The notes under the pieces: generated by a model
Seen by the model: the letters and a program-made list of their open reading frames with translations, nothing else
What the model was told of the DNA's origin: nothing
The model's database searches: none
Position numbers and translations under genes: made by a program
Shown: positions 1-8,579 of the stretch, one piece after another
Position numbering within the stretch: position 1 is the first letter of the stretch
Layout of the letters: every line of letters starts with the position of its first letter
Assembly (NCBI GenBank): GCA_045631485.1
Contig: JAZQUU010000039.1
Coordinates: 62,001-126,000 of the forward strand
Reading direction: 5' to 3'
Source: SIG452 sp045631485
Lineage (GTDB): Bacteria; Bacillota; Clostridia; UMGS1840
DNA length: 64,000 nt

Positions 1-102
1 ACAAACAACATTACCGTGTTCGTTTTCAACCGCTTCAGCTACCCAAGAAATTAAGGTTTTGGATTTGCCGGTTCCTTTGGGTCCAATCAACACTTTAATC
101 AT
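1..102 (-). CDS. P-loop ATPase, N-terminal fragment
   Basis: The first 34 residues of a protein that runs off the left edge. They begin MIKVLIGPKGTGKSKTLISW, and GPKGTGKS is a clear Walker A nucleotide-binding motif at residues 7-14. The start is supported by a GAGGA ribosome site just upstream. A 135-nt leader separates it from a good promoter at 237-265 and contains a strong hairpin near 164-200. The motif alone does not identify the family, so no function beyond NTP binding is claimed. Confidence 0.75.
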   Translation of the reverse strand, partial: MIKVLIGPKGTGKSKTLISWVAEAVENEHGNVVC

Positions 103-163
103 AATGAAAATCCTCATCGTTTTAAGGTTTCCCTTAAAAACCCTTTCTTAAGTTATTTGTGCC

Positions 164-200
164 CGATATTGCATTTTTTAGTTCAAAATACAATATCCGA
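164..200 (-). other. Leader hairpin upstream of the P-loop ATPase gene
   Basis: An inverted repeat (ATATTGTATTTT pairing with AAAATGCAATAT) gives a 12-bp stem with one G-U wobble in the minus-strand RNA. It lies between the promoter at 237-265 and the start codon at 102. There is no U-run after it, so it is a leader structure rather than an obvious terminator. Confidence 0.4.
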
Positions 201-236
201 AAAGAAAAACAATATGTAATTCCTTTTCTTTAACTA

Positions 237-265
237 AGTATAGCACAATTGTTACAAAAATGCAA
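237..265 (-). promoter_or_regulatory. Sigma-A-type promoter for the P-loop ATPase gene
   Basis: On the minus strand TTGCAT and TATACT are separated by 17 bp. The promoter lies between the end of pgi and the leader of the P-loop gene, so that gene can be transcribed independently of pgi. Confidence 0.6.
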
Positions 266-303
266 GTATTTTTGTAATATTTTTGGTTACTTTTTTGTTA
301 CAC

Positions 304-1650
304 TTACAAAGCATTCATTCTTTCTTCCAGTTCGGCTTTCATATCCTGATAACCGTCTTTGCCCAAAAGTGCAAACATATTCTTTTTATACACTTCTACG
401 CCGGGCTGGTCAAAGGGATTTACACCCAGCATATAGCCGGAAATTGCACACGCTTTTTCGAAGAAATAGAATAAATAACCAAGATTGTATTCGTCTTTTT
501 TCTCCATGGAAATCACGATATTGGGAACACCGCCGTCGTAATGCGCCATCAAGGTTCCTAAGAACGCTTTTTTGTTTACAAAATCAACAGTTTTTCCTGC
601 TAAGAAATTCAAACCGTCCACATTATCGGGGTCTTTTGCAATGGTGATATCGGTAGTGGGATTTTCCACGGTGATGATAGTTTCAAATAAATTTCTTAAA
701 CCTTCCTGTACATACTGACCCAAGGAATGTAAATCGGTGGAGAAATTCATGGAAGTGGGCAGAATGCCTTTTTGTTCTTTGCCTTCACTTTCGCCGAATA
801 ATTGTTTGTACCATTCGGAGAACATTACCATTGCAGGCTCATAAGAAACTAAAGTTTCCACATTTTTGCCTTTTCTGTATAACAGATTACGGGTTACTGC
901 ATATTTTAAGCAGTCATTTTCGTTAATATCGGTGCTCATATAATCGTTCATCGCATCATAAGCACCCTGCATTAATGCATCCAAATCTGCACCTGCACAT
1001 GCAATGGGCAACAAACCTACTGCAGTCAAAACGGAAAATCTTCCGCCAACCACATCAGGAACCACGAAAGTTTCGTAGCCTTCTTCTCTTGCTAAGTTAA
1101 GCAAGGTACCTTTGTTGGCATCGGTGGTAACGTAAATACGTTCTTTAGCACCTTCTTTGCCGTATTTTTTCTCCATCAAATCTTTAAACAGACGAAATGC
1201 CAAAGCGGGTTCGGTGGTAGTACCTGATTTTGAAATAACGTTAATGGAGAAATCTTTTTCTTCCATCAACTGCAGTAAATCGCTGTGATATTCGGAACTA
1301 ATGGTATTTCCTGCAAAGAAAATCTGGGGAAACTCTTTGGTTCTTACATTGTATAAAGGACCATTTAAAAATTCAATAGCAGCTCTTGCACCAAGATAGG
1401 AACCGCCGATACCGATGGTAATTAACGCATCAGACTGTTCTTTGATTTTTTTTGCTGCTGCTTTAATGCGGGCAAATTCTTCTTTATCATAATTTTGGGG
1501 TAAATCCAGCCAACCTAAAAAGTCATTACCGGGACCTTTTTTATCGTGCAATAAATCAATTGCCGCTTTTGCCTGATAAGAAATCTTATCAAACTCGGTA
1601 GCATCAACAAAACCTTTTGTTTTGGAAAAATCTACTGTTAATTTTCTCAT
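304..1650 (-). CDS. pgi: Glucose-6-phosphate isomerase
   Basis: Interconverts glucose 6-phosphate and fructose 6-phosphate in glycolysis and gluconeogenesis (cytosolic). The 448-residue product matches the usual Firmicute length. The sugar-phosphate-binding SIS fold is visible as GIGGSYLGARA near residue 80, SKSGTTTEPA in the middle, and the conserved STDLHSLGQY segment. I chose the ATG at 1650, reading MRKLTVDFSK, because a GGAAGGA site precedes it; an in-frame ATG 21 nt upstream has no ribosome site. It follows the dCMP deaminase gene by about 60 nt and probably shares its promoter. Confidence 0.95.
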   Translation of the reverse strand: MRKLTVDFSKTKGFVDATEFDKISYQAKAAIDLLHDKKGPGNDFLGWLDLPQNYDKEEFARIKAAAKKIKEQSDALITIGIGGSYLGARAAIEFLNGPLYNVRTKEFPQIFFAGNTISSEYHSDLLQLMEEKDFSINVISKSGTTTEPALAFRLFKDLMEKKYGKEGAKERIYVTTDANKGTLLNLAREEGYETFVVPDVVGGRFSVLTAVGLLPIACAGADLDALMQGAYDAMNDYMSTDINENDCLKYAVTRNLLYRKGKNVETLVSYEPAMVMFSEWYKQLFGESEGKEQKGILPTSMNFSTDLHSLGQYVQEGLRNLFETIITVENPTTDITIAKDPDNVDGLNFLAGKTVDFVNKKAFLGTLMAHYDGGVPNIVISMEKKDEYNLGYLFYFFEKACAISGYMLGVNPFDQPGVEVYKKNMFALLGKDGYQDMKAELEERMNAL

Positions 1651-1708
1651 TGTGTTAAAAATTCCTTCCATTTGCTTTTTTATAAATAAACAGTATGTAC
1701 TGTTAATT

Positions 1709-2194
1709 TTAATAAGAACCGCTTCCTAAGGTATCATCGTTATAAATCCAGTCTCTCACATGAACGGTGGTGAATTCATCTTTGGTATTTCTCACGATTA
1801 CCCACTCAATCCCCGCATTGATGATAAGGCGTTTACACATCGCACAAGGATTGGCGTTTTCTACATAACTGCCGTCAGACATTTCTTTACCTACCAAATA
1901 AAGCGTAGCGCCGATCATATCCGAGCGTTTTGCGCTGATGATGCAGTTTGCCTCCGCGTGAACCGATCTGCAAAGCTCATAACGTTGTCCTCTGGGAACA
2001 TTCAAATTTTCTCTGACGCAACTTCCCAAATCCGCACAGTTTCTTCTGCCTCTAGGAGCGCCGGTATATCCCGTGGAAATAATTTCATCATTTTTTACGA
2101 TAATTGCACCGAAATTTCGTCTTAAACAAGTCCCTCTTGTTACAACTGCTTCTGCAATATCAAGATAGTAATTCTGTTTGTCTTTTCTTTCCAT
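1709..2194 (-). CDS. Deoxycytidylate deaminase family protein (ComEB/dCMP deaminase)
   Basis: Zinc-dependent deaminase predicted to convert dCMP to dUMP for dTTP synthesis. The catalytic zinc site is complete: HAEAN supplies histidine and the proton-shuttling glutamate, and PCAMC supplies two cysteines. The 161-residue length fits a stand-alone dCMP deaminase. A GGGGAGG ribosome site supports the start, and a promoter lies 30-60 nt upstream. The ComEB name reflects B. subtilis nomenclature; no competence genes are nearby, so a DNA-uptake role is not implied. Confidence 0.9.
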   Translation of the reverse strand: MERKDKQNYYLDIAEAVVTRGTCLRRNFGAIIVKNDEIISTGYTGAPRGRRNCADLGSCVRENLNVPRGQRYELCRSVHAEANCIISAKRSDMIGATLYLVGKEMSDGSYVENANPCAMCKRLIINAGIEWVIVRNTKDEFTTVHVRDWIYNDDTLGSGSY

Positions 2195-2226
2195 GAATTT
2201 ACCTCCCCGGAATTTAATTAGAATAT

Positions 2227-2255
2227 ATTATACTATAAAATAGTTTCTTTGGCAA
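2227..2255 (-). promoter_or_regulatory. Promoter for the dCMP deaminase-pgi unit
   Basis: Minus-strand TTGCCA and TATAAT separated by 17 bp, immediately upstream of the deaminase ribosome site. Confidence 0.65.
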
Positions 2256-2273
2256 GATATAACTACAAATTTT

Positions 2274-3605
2274 TCAGATTTTTTTATACTCTTTTTCCGC
2301 ATAGGATAAAATAATGTCTTTATCGTTGGGAATTTCATCGTCAATGACCAAATCCAATATTTTTTTCAGGGTTTTACCAATCTCTTTTCCTTTTGGAATC
2401 CCAAGAGAAATTAAATCATTCCCCGATACTGCCAAATCTTTTAGCGAAAAACAAGCATCCTCTTCTATCACTTTTTGATATATCGTTCTGATTTCTTGAA
2501 TTTTTTCAAGTTTTTTATCAGAATGAACGGTAGTTTTCGCATCTGCTTCTTTTATAAAAAGCAATCGTTCAAATTGTTCTCTGCCAATTTTATTGAGCCA
2601 CCGTTTTACTGTTTTTTCGGTTGCTTCAATCTGTGCATCGTGATATTTTACCAATTCGGTAACAACGCGAATGGTATCACCATCAAATTTCATCCGCTTT
2701 AAAACGGTATTGGTAATTTCCGAACCAACCGAAGCGTGGGAGAAAAAGTGCCCTACCCCGTTTTCATCTTGTGAAAATGTATCAGGCTTTCCGATATCGT
2801 GAAACAAAACCGCCAACCGAACTAAAATGTCTGTTTCGGATTCTGCTGTACTTTTTACCGAATGTGTCCACACATCGTATAAATGATGGGGATTTTTTTG
2901 AGAAAAATCAAACATAAGTGCAAGTTCTGGGATAATGATTCCGAAAATATCACGATATGTTATCAGAATCTTTTCGGCAAAGTCTCCCAACAATAACTTT
3001 TTAAATTCTTCAATGATTCGTTCCGATGCAATTTTTTTAAGCAAATGCTTGGTTTCAAACATTGCTTTCTTGGTTTCTTCTTCTATTTTAAAACCATAAG
3101 TTGCGGCAAATCGGAGGCCTCTCATAATCCGAAGAGCATCCTCGGAAAACCGTGTTTTGGCATCTCCTACGCAACGAATTATTTTGTTATGTAAATCTGT
3201 TTTTCCTCCATAACAATCAATTAACCCCTCATCCGGATGATATGCCATTGCATTCACCGTAAAATCACGACGGGCAAGGTCTTCTTTAATATCCGATACA
3301 AATGTAACCGTTTCGGGATGACGGCAATCTATATAGTCCCCCTCTGTTCGAAAAGTGGTGATTTCATAGGATTGATGATTGAGGCGAACGGTAAGGGTTC
3401 CATGCTTTAACCCTGTTTCAATGATGTGATAGGAGGAAAAACATTCCTTCATTTGCTCGGGCAACGCTGAAGTGCAAATATCCCAATCTCCCGGAGTTTT
3501 TCCTAAAAGACAATCACGAACACAACCACCTACCACATAGGCAGAATACCCTGCTTGATTTAATTGTTCCAATAAAGTAATAACCTCGTTTGGAATTTGT
3601 ATCAT
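2274..3605 (-). CDS. cca: CCA tRNA nucleotidyltransferase
   Basis: Adds or repairs the 3' CCA end of tRNAs. The class II nucleotidyltransferase head shows VVGGCVRDCLLGK and the metal-binding DWD (residues 25-45), followed by the RRDFTVNAMAY segment near residue 110. After the tRNA-binding region an HD phosphohydrolase-like domain appears (LFHDIGKPDTF near residue 265), as in many bacterial enzymes with extra phosphatase activity. The 443 residues fit the HD-containing subclass. The start is preceded by TAGGAG. It lies 9 nt after the SGNH hydrolase gene and is likely co-transcribed with it. Confidence 0.95.
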   Translation of the reverse strand: MIQIPNEVITLLEQLNQAGYSAYVVGGCVRDCLLGKTPGDWDICTSALPEQMKECFSSYHIIETGLKHGTLTVRLNHQSYEITTFRTEGDYIDCRHPETVTFVSDIKEDLARRDFTVNAMAYHPDEGLIDCYGGKTDLHNKIIRCVGDAKTRFSEDALRIMRGLRFAATYGFKIEEETKKAMFETKHLLKKIASERIIEEFKKLLLGDFAEKILITYRDIFGIIIPELALMFDFSQKNPHHLYDVWTHSVKSTAESETDILVRLAVLFHDIGKPDTFSQDENGVGHFFSHASVGSEITNTVLKRMKFDGDTIRVVTELVKYHDAQIEATEKTVKRWLNKIGREQFERLLFIKEADAKTTVHSDKKLEKIQEIRTIYQKVIEEDACFSLKDLAVSGNDLISLGIPKGKEIGKTLKKILDLVIDDEIPNDKDIILSYAEKEYKKI

Positions 3606-3613
3606 AAATGCTC

Positions 3614-4735
3614 CTACAAAATATTATTGTCTTTTAAGGCACGATAAAGTGTATCTGCCCAGATTTTGCACCCTTCCTCATTGGGATGTCCGCCGTATTT
3701 TGCATTTTGGGGAACGTTTTCATCTCCCAGTAAAGTTGCTGCATCAAATAAAAAATCTGCTTTATTTTTCAGGTCACTTTTTATAAAAGAATTGATTTGT
3801 TGCCATGTTTTAATCAGTTCCCCTTGATAATCAAACGGGGGTAATGTCTGCAAAATTACCTTTTTGCCTGCTTTTTTAAGTTCGTCAACGATATAAGTTA
3901 AATCCGATTTGATTTGTTCTTCCGATTGACCTTGTAAAACATCGTTAACACCAAAGCAAACAAAAATAATATCATTCTGCTTGGCTTTCTCTATCCAAAT
4001 ACCATCGGATGCGGCGTCATTGGCTCTGCCGTAACCAAGACCTAAATTCCAATAGGAATATTGATTGCCGATTTTTTCGGATAACAGCGCATTCCAATGG
4101 GAATAAGAATTTTCTTTGGTACCGATTCCCTGAGTAATGGAATCCCCGAAATAACCGATTTTTTTGGTAATTGCTCTGTCACACCCAATCATACTTGCAA
4201 AAGGCATTTCTTTGCCATAGCTCCACCCTTTTTCCCCTTTTGTATAAACGGGCAAAAGTGTTTCCTCGTGGTACGGAATCTGTGCTCCCGAAAAGGTGAT
4301 TTCCAAACACAGATACTCCCCTTTTTGAAAGGTAAGCTCCATCGGGTCGGAGGCAAATAAACCGCCATCCGTTACTTCTTTTGACGGTTTTCCGTCAAAA
4401 GAGATTCCAAAAAATTCGGAAACGATGATATCTTGATCCATGATTAGTTTGGATAATTCTTTGTCATCGGGAATATTTTTGCATTTTCCCATTTTCGCAC
4501 GATGAATTTTCCAAGAGGGGCAAATCATATTTTTTCGGCTGATGTTTCCGTTTTCAAAGGTACTGTCTATGATATTGGAAAATAAGATGGAATAGCGATA
4601 GGTTCCACCCTCTGTGATTTTATAAAAAATACGTCCGCATCGCACCTCATTTTCAGGCATGGTGAAAAAATACTGATTTCCGCTTCCTGCATAAGCATTG
4701 GAGGAAAATTCGGAAAAATAATTCGAAATATCCAT
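3614..4735 (-). CDS. SGNH/GDSL-family hydrolase with N-terminal beta domain
   Basis: A 373-residue esterase-fold protein. The C-terminal half has the SGNH blocks: GDSITQG (nucleophile serine), NLGLGYG, FGVNDV (block III) and GHPNEEG with the catalytic histidine. The N-terminal 180 residues resemble the extra beta-sandwich of two-domain carbohydrate esterases. No signal peptide is evident, so it is probably cytoplasmic; substrate unknown, an acetylated sugar being most plausible. I chose the start MDISNYFSEF because a GAGG site precedes it; longer readings run into the aldo/keto reductase gene. Confidence 0.8.
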   Translation of the reverse strand: MDISNYFSEFSSNAYAGSGNQYFFTMPENEVRCGRIFYKITEGGTYRYSILFSNIIDSTFENGNISRKNMICPSWKIHRAKMGKCKNIPDDKELSKLIMDQDIIVSEFFGISFDGKPSKEVTDGGLFASDPMELTFQKGEYLCLEITFSGAQIPYHEETLLPVYTKGEKGWSYGKEMPFASMIGCDRAITKKIGYFGDSITQGIGTKENSYSHWNALLSEKIGNQYSYWNLGLGYGRANDAASDGIWIEKAKQNDIIFVCFGVNDVLQGQSEEQIKSDLTYIVDELKKAGKKVILQTLPPFDYQGELIKTWQQINSFIKSDLKNKADFLFDAATLLGDENVPQNAKYGGHPNEEGCKIWADTLYRALKDNNIL

Positions 4736-4761
4736 AAAGCCCTCGTTATCAATCAAAAATA

Positions 4762-5676
4762 TTACGGGAGCATATGTCCTGCCGCACGGTAAATTTGATA
4801 CCATTGGTCACGGGATAATACTACATCCGCACCTTTGCAGATTTCAGTTAGACGAGCGGGGTTCATAGTGCCTGCAATCAACTGCATATTGGCAGGATGA
4901 CGAAGAATCCAGGCAGCTGCGACACCGGTTTTGGTGATGCCATATTCTTCTGCAAGTTCGTCTAACTTTTTATTTAATTCAGGAAAATCTTCATTGTCGA
5001 TATAACTTCCTCCGAAAAATCCGTGCTGGAAGGGTGACCACGCCTGAATGGTAATATTTTTGATACGGCTATATTCTAAAAATGAACCGTCGTGCATCAC
5101 CGATTCTGCATTTTTCATATTCACATTCATTCCCGAAGTTATCAAACCTGCTTCGGTGACCGAAAACTGCAGCTGATTAATGATAAGCGGCTGTTTTACC
5201 GCTGTTTTCAATAGTTCCATTTGCATCATATTCTGGTTGGAAACACCAAAATATTTTACTTTGCCGGATGTTTCCAGCTGATTAAACGCTTCGGCTACCT
5301 CTTCCGGTTCCATTAAGGTATCGGGACGATGCAAAAGCAACACATCTAAATAATCCACACCCAGACGAGATAAACTTCCGTCAACCGCCTTTAGGATATG
5401 TTCTTTCGAAAAATCAAACTGACCGTCATGAATGGAACATTTGCTCTGAATCCAGATTTTGTCACGAACACCGGGATTTCTTTTTAAATAGTCCCCGAAA
5501 AAGCGTTCCGAATTACCCACGCCGTAAATGTCTGCATGGTCAAAGAAATTGATACCATGCTCCAACGCCGTGTTCATAATGTCATCCACACGCTTTTCGT
5601 CTAAGTCACTCATTCTCATGCAACCAAGCGATACCGCAGATGCATTGATTTTATTAGCTATGCTAATGTATTTCAT
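4762..5676 (-). CDS. Aldo/keto reductase
   Basis: A 304-residue NAD(P)H-dependent carbonyl reductase of the AKR TIM-barrel superfamily. The tetrad is visible: Asp and Tyr in FFDHADIYG, Lys in WIQSKC and His in LLLHRP. The C-terminal cofactor segment LIAGTMNPARL is present. It is closest in feel to the YdhF/oxidoreductase subgroup, but no substrate can be assigned. The start MKYISIANKI is preceded by AAAGGAG. It heads a likely unit with the SGNH hydrolase and cca. Confidence 0.88.
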   Translation of the reverse strand: MKYISIANKINASAVSLGCMRMSDLDEKRVDDIMNTALEHGINFFDHADIYGVGNSERFFGDYLKRNPGVRDKIWIQSKCSIHDGQFDFSKEHILKAVDGSLSRLGVDYLDVLLLHRPDTLMEPEEVAEAFNQLETSGKVKYFGVSNQNMMQMELLKTAVKQPLIINQLQFSVTEAGLITSGMNVNMKNAESVMHDGSFLEYSRIKNITIQAWSPFQHGFFGGSYIDNEDFPELNKKLDELAEEYGITKTGVAAAWILRHPANMQLIAGTMNPARLTEICKGADVVLSRDQWYQIYRAAGHMLP

Positions 5677-5794
5677 AAGGTTTCTCCTTTTCGCCAAATT
5701 TATACAATTCTTATATGCTCATGTGATATAAGAGATATTTTTTTAAAGGTTGCCCCTCAAGGGGAAGGTTCTCACATTTATTAAATCAAGATAA

Positions 5795-6778
5795 TCAATT
5801 CTGCCACATAATATTTTGTTTCTTCTCTAACGGATAGCTTATTAATTTACAGCCGTCCAAATTTTCTTTATGCATATCCACGGCACAAATTTGGGAATTA
5901 TCATAGGTGGTGTAATAATAGATGCCGCGGTCAATGTTACAGCAAGAACTGTATTGGGTGATTTCGTACACGTCTTTGGTAAGCTCCACCCAACCTCGTT
6001 GCATTTCCACAGATTTTAAAATATGAAAAAACTGACTGACGCTTTCGTCCTCGGAATCTCCCGAAACAGAATTTAATTTCACAAAAGCTGCTTTTACAAA
6101 TCGGGACATAGAGGACGCATCCCCGGGCAATCCCAAGGCGCCCATTCCACGGGAATATTCTTTTAGTTGCAAGTTGCCGTTTTCTCCTGCGAAGAATTTT
6201 TTTGGTGTTCCTTTGGTTAGCTGCATATAGTTATTTAAGTTAAACAAATGATAATCAAAGGTGGGACTGTTGGTCAGTACACCGACGGGATTTTCATAAA
6301 TTTTGATACCTGACTTTAACGATTCTGCCGTAATAGAACGCTCTCTATCTGCAATCATCCAATGAAGCGGAGTTAAGGGCAACTCATCACTAAAATTTTC
6401 ATTCAGAAGAGTCATATTTTGGATGAGTTTTTCCGCATCTGTCACCGTTGCACATTGTCCCAACAACCAAGGAATCAGTTCAAAGGGAGTGATATTGTCT
6501 TTGCCATCGCAGTAAGGTTTATATTCCGCATAGTCGGGAAAATTTAGTCCTGCAATGCAGAGTCCTTTTTCATTTACCGCATCGTAGTATAACGGATAAT
6601 CCCCCGAAACATACGCCATTCCGATGATGGCATAATGGCTTTGCAAATTCCCCGTTTTCCGAAAACGAAACACATAATTTCGGGGAGTAACAGTCACGGT
6701 TTCGTGATAAGTATATTCCAGATCTAAATTTCTGCCAAAATACCGGTCTTTGGTTTTATAGGTAACGGCTGTGCACAT
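5795..6778 (-). CDS. bsh: Bile salt hydrolase (choloylglycine hydrolase family)
   Basis: An Ntn hydrolase expected to remove glycine or taurine from conjugated bile acids. Starting at 6778, after a clear AGGAG site, the protein reads MCTAVTYKTKD, so Cys2 becomes the N-terminal nucleophile after Met removal. Other family residues are in place: Arg16 and Asp19 in GRNLD, Asn79 in AGLNFPDY, Asn170 in GVLTNSPTFDYHL and Arg226 in SSMSRF. AGLNFP and the YHLFNLNNYM segment favour bile salt hydrolase over penicillin V acylase. Length 327 fits the family. There is no signal peptide. It has its own near-consensus promoter and is separated by a terminator from the upstream transporter gene. Confidence 0.92.
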   Translation of the reverse strand: MCTAVTYKTKDRYFGRNLDLEYTYHETVTVTPRNYVFRFRKTGNLQSHYAIIGMAYVSGDYPLYYDAVNEKGLCIAGLNFPDYAEYKPYCDGKDNITPFELIPWLLGQCATVTDAEKLIQNMTLLNENFSDELPLTPLHWMIADRERSITAESLKSGIKIYENPVGVLTNSPTFDYHLFNLNNYMQLTKGTPKKFFAGENGNLQLKEYSRGMGALGLPGDASSMSRFVKAAFVKLNSVSGDSEDESVSQFFHILKSVEMQRGWVELTKDVYEITQYSSCCNIDRGIYYYTTYDNSQICAVDMHKENLDGCKLISYPLEKKQNIMWQN

Positions 6779-6831
6779 GGTCCGACACTCCTTTTTTATT
6801 AGTATCGGCAAACAACCGTTTTTCTACTACT

Positions 6832-6860
6832 ATTTTAGCATAATTATTTTCCGTTGTCAA
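6832..6860 (-). promoter_or_regulatory. Strong promoter for the bile salt hydrolase gene
   Basis: Minus-strand TTGACA and TAAAAT separated by 17 bp, about 55 nt before the start codon. It gives bsh independent expression despite lying downstream of the MFS gene in the same orientation. Confidence 0.75.
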
Positions 6861-6871
6861 ACATAGATACC

Positions 6872-6916
6872 AAAAAACACAGACTCTTCTTTTCTAGGAA
6901 GAATCTGTGTTTTTTT
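6872..6916 (-). terminator. Rho-independent terminator after the MFS gene
   Basis: An 18-bp stem (AAAAAACACAGA..TCTTC against GAAGA..TCTGTGTTTTTT) with a short loop. The one imperfect position is a U-G wobble only in the minus-strand RNA, and that strand also ends in a U-run. It directly follows the stop codon of the transporter gene. Confidence 0.85.
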
Positions 6917-6917
6917 A

Positions 6918-8150
6918 TTACGGTTTACGAATCGATAAATTTAAAATGAGTGCCACAAATGTTAAAGCGAGAAGCATAATAAACGGCAGAATATATGCAC
7001 CTGATGCTTCCAAAACGGAGTTTGCTGCCGTGGCAATAAAAGAACCAATCATTACGGTAAAGGTCATAATTGCCATATTGTTGGGAAAATATTTCATTCC
7101 GTAGAAAGAGGATGTGTATGCCGCAGTAATGGTGGGACAAGCACCGTAAGACAAGCCTGTTAAACATAATCCTGCAATGCAAAGCCACAGATTGCCGGAA
7201 GAAACCGCAAACAAGGTAACTGCTGCTGCTCCAATGGTTAAAATATTGGCACAAATCATGGTTTTTCTTCGACCGATTATATCAAAGATGGCACCGGTTA
7301 AGATTCGTCCGATTCCGTTACAAACAGACAGCACTCCAACCAAAGAAACCGCCAGAGATTCAGGTGCCTGAACGGATAATGCCAAATCTTTTGCAAAACT
7401 AATCACCGAGCTTCCCACCGCAGCCAAAAAGGAAATTGCTAAAAATGCCATCCAAAAAGACGGTCTTTTTAACATTTGTACGGAAGTAAAATCTTGTTTT
7501 TCAAATGTTTCAGTTTGCGTATTTTTAATTACTTTCGGAGACGGCAACACTGTATTTGCAGTTGGTTTCTTTAACAAAATACCTGCAAGTGCCAAAACAA
7601 TAAAAATTGCGAAACCCAATACAATATAAGTAGCACGCCAACCAACCGAACTTTTAAACATAGCATCTGCCACATTTCCCAATACTAACGCAGAAGCTCC
7701 AAATCCCATCATCAGGCAACCGGAACAGAGCCCTTTTTTATCGGGGAACCAGGCGCTTACCGTGGAAATTGTCACATTATATGCAATTCCGATACCAAGT
7801 CCTGCAAGCACGCCGTAAGTAAGATATAAAACAAAAACGGGAACATTAGATAGTATTGCGGTTAATGAAAATCCGGCAGCAGATAGCACTCCTGCCAAAA
7901 TCAGCGCAACCCGATGCCCTGCTTTTTTGGATAATCGTGCCCCCAACAATCCGCCCACACAGAAAAAGGTCATAGCGATTGTAAAACAAAGAGCAAGCTC
8001 GGATGCTCCCCAACCAAAGTCTTTACCTAAAGGGGATTTTAAAATTGACCAGGCATATAACACTCCTGCAAAAAGCATAGCGATTACACCAATGGCCATA
8101 TACAGCCAACGGATAGAAAGTTTCTGTTCTTTTTTATTTGTTTGATTCAT
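6918..8150 (-). CDS. MFS transporter, OFA (oxalate/formate antiporter) type
   Basis: A 410-residue, twelve-helix major facilitator protein. The N-terminal signature AGVLYAWSILKSPL and the spacing of helices resemble OFA-family members. Substrates in this family vary (oxalate/formate, monocarboxylates, others) and cannot be read from sequence. The A-loop region GARLSKKAGHR lies between helices 2 and 3. It has its own promoter at 8191-8219 and a terminator just after its stop. It neighbours bsh, but the terminator and separate promoters argue against a fixed operon. Confidence 0.85.
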   Translation of the reverse strand: MNQTNKKEQKLSIRWLYMAIGVIAMLFAGVLYAWSILKSPLGKDFGWGASELALCFTIAMTFFCVGGLLGARLSKKAGHRVALILAGVLSAAGFSLTAILSNVPVFVLYLTYGVLAGLGIGIAYNVTISTVSAWFPDKKGLCSGCLMMGFGASALVLGNVADAMFKSSVGWRATYIVLGFAIFIVLALAGILLKKPTANTVLPSPKVIKNTQTETFEKQDFTSVQMLKRPSFWMAFLAISFLAAVGSSVISFAKDLALSVQAPESLAVSLVGVLSVCNGIGRILTGAIFDIIGRRKTMICANILTIGAAAVTLFAVSSGNLWLCIAGLCLTGLSYGACPTITAAYTSSFYGMKYFPNNMAIMTFTVMIGSFIATAANSVLEASGAYILPFIMLLALTFVALILNLSIRKP

Positions 8151-8190
8151 AATGTATAATTCCTTTAACGTTATATAAACTTAGGGAAAT

Positions 8191-8219
8191 ATTATAATAT
8201 ACTTTCCCCAAAAAAGCAA
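8191..8219 (-). promoter_or_regulatory. Promoter for the MFS transporter gene
   Basis: Minus-strand TTGCTT and TATAAT separated by 17 bp, about 40 nt upstream of the start codon. Confidence 0.6.
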
Positions 8220-8234
8220 GAAAAACTACAAATT

Positions 8235-8564
8235 TTACCTTATTTTTTTAATGAATACCTTGATAATACTGCCAATAACCAATCCCAGAGTTGATACCAC
8301 AAAATACCAGGAAGAATGTATCAAAGCAGATGTGTTATAGTAAATAAAAACCGATGGAATAAATAATATTGCCGTTAGAAAAGGATAGCAGAATTTTATC
8401 CGTTTAACAGATATTACCCCAAACAGAAACGACAACAAAAATGTTGCCAGAATAATAAGAACTACCATTCCGATTATATCGGTAGGCCCTGCAAATAACG
8501 GAAAAATATAAAACATAAACAATTGAACGCTTAATATTATCAGTTCAGATAGATATTGTTTCAT
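8235..8564 (-). CDS. Small four-helix membrane protein, unknown function
   Basis: A 109-residue protein made almost wholly of four hydrophobic segments (about residues 8-25, 32-52, 60-76 and 84-101) with a lysine-rich tail. I do not recognise the family. The start is preceded by GGGGAG. It lies 15 nt after the CPBP protease gene and is surely co-transcribed with it, so an accessory role to that membrane protein is possible but unproven. Confidence 0.65.
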   Translation of the reverse strand: MKQYLSELIILSVQLFMFYIFPLFAGPTDIIGMVVLIILATFLLSFLFGVISVKRIKFCYPFLTAILFIPSVFIYYNTSALIHSSWYFVVSTLGLVIGSIIKVFIKKIR

Positions 8565-8579
8565 AACTCATCTCCCCTT

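Noticed and set aside
5745..5772. CCCCTcaAGGGG hairpin after bsh as a terminator
   Set aside because: Only a 5-bp strong stem and no adjacent U-run on the minus strand; possibly part of a common intergenic repeat, not enough to annotate.
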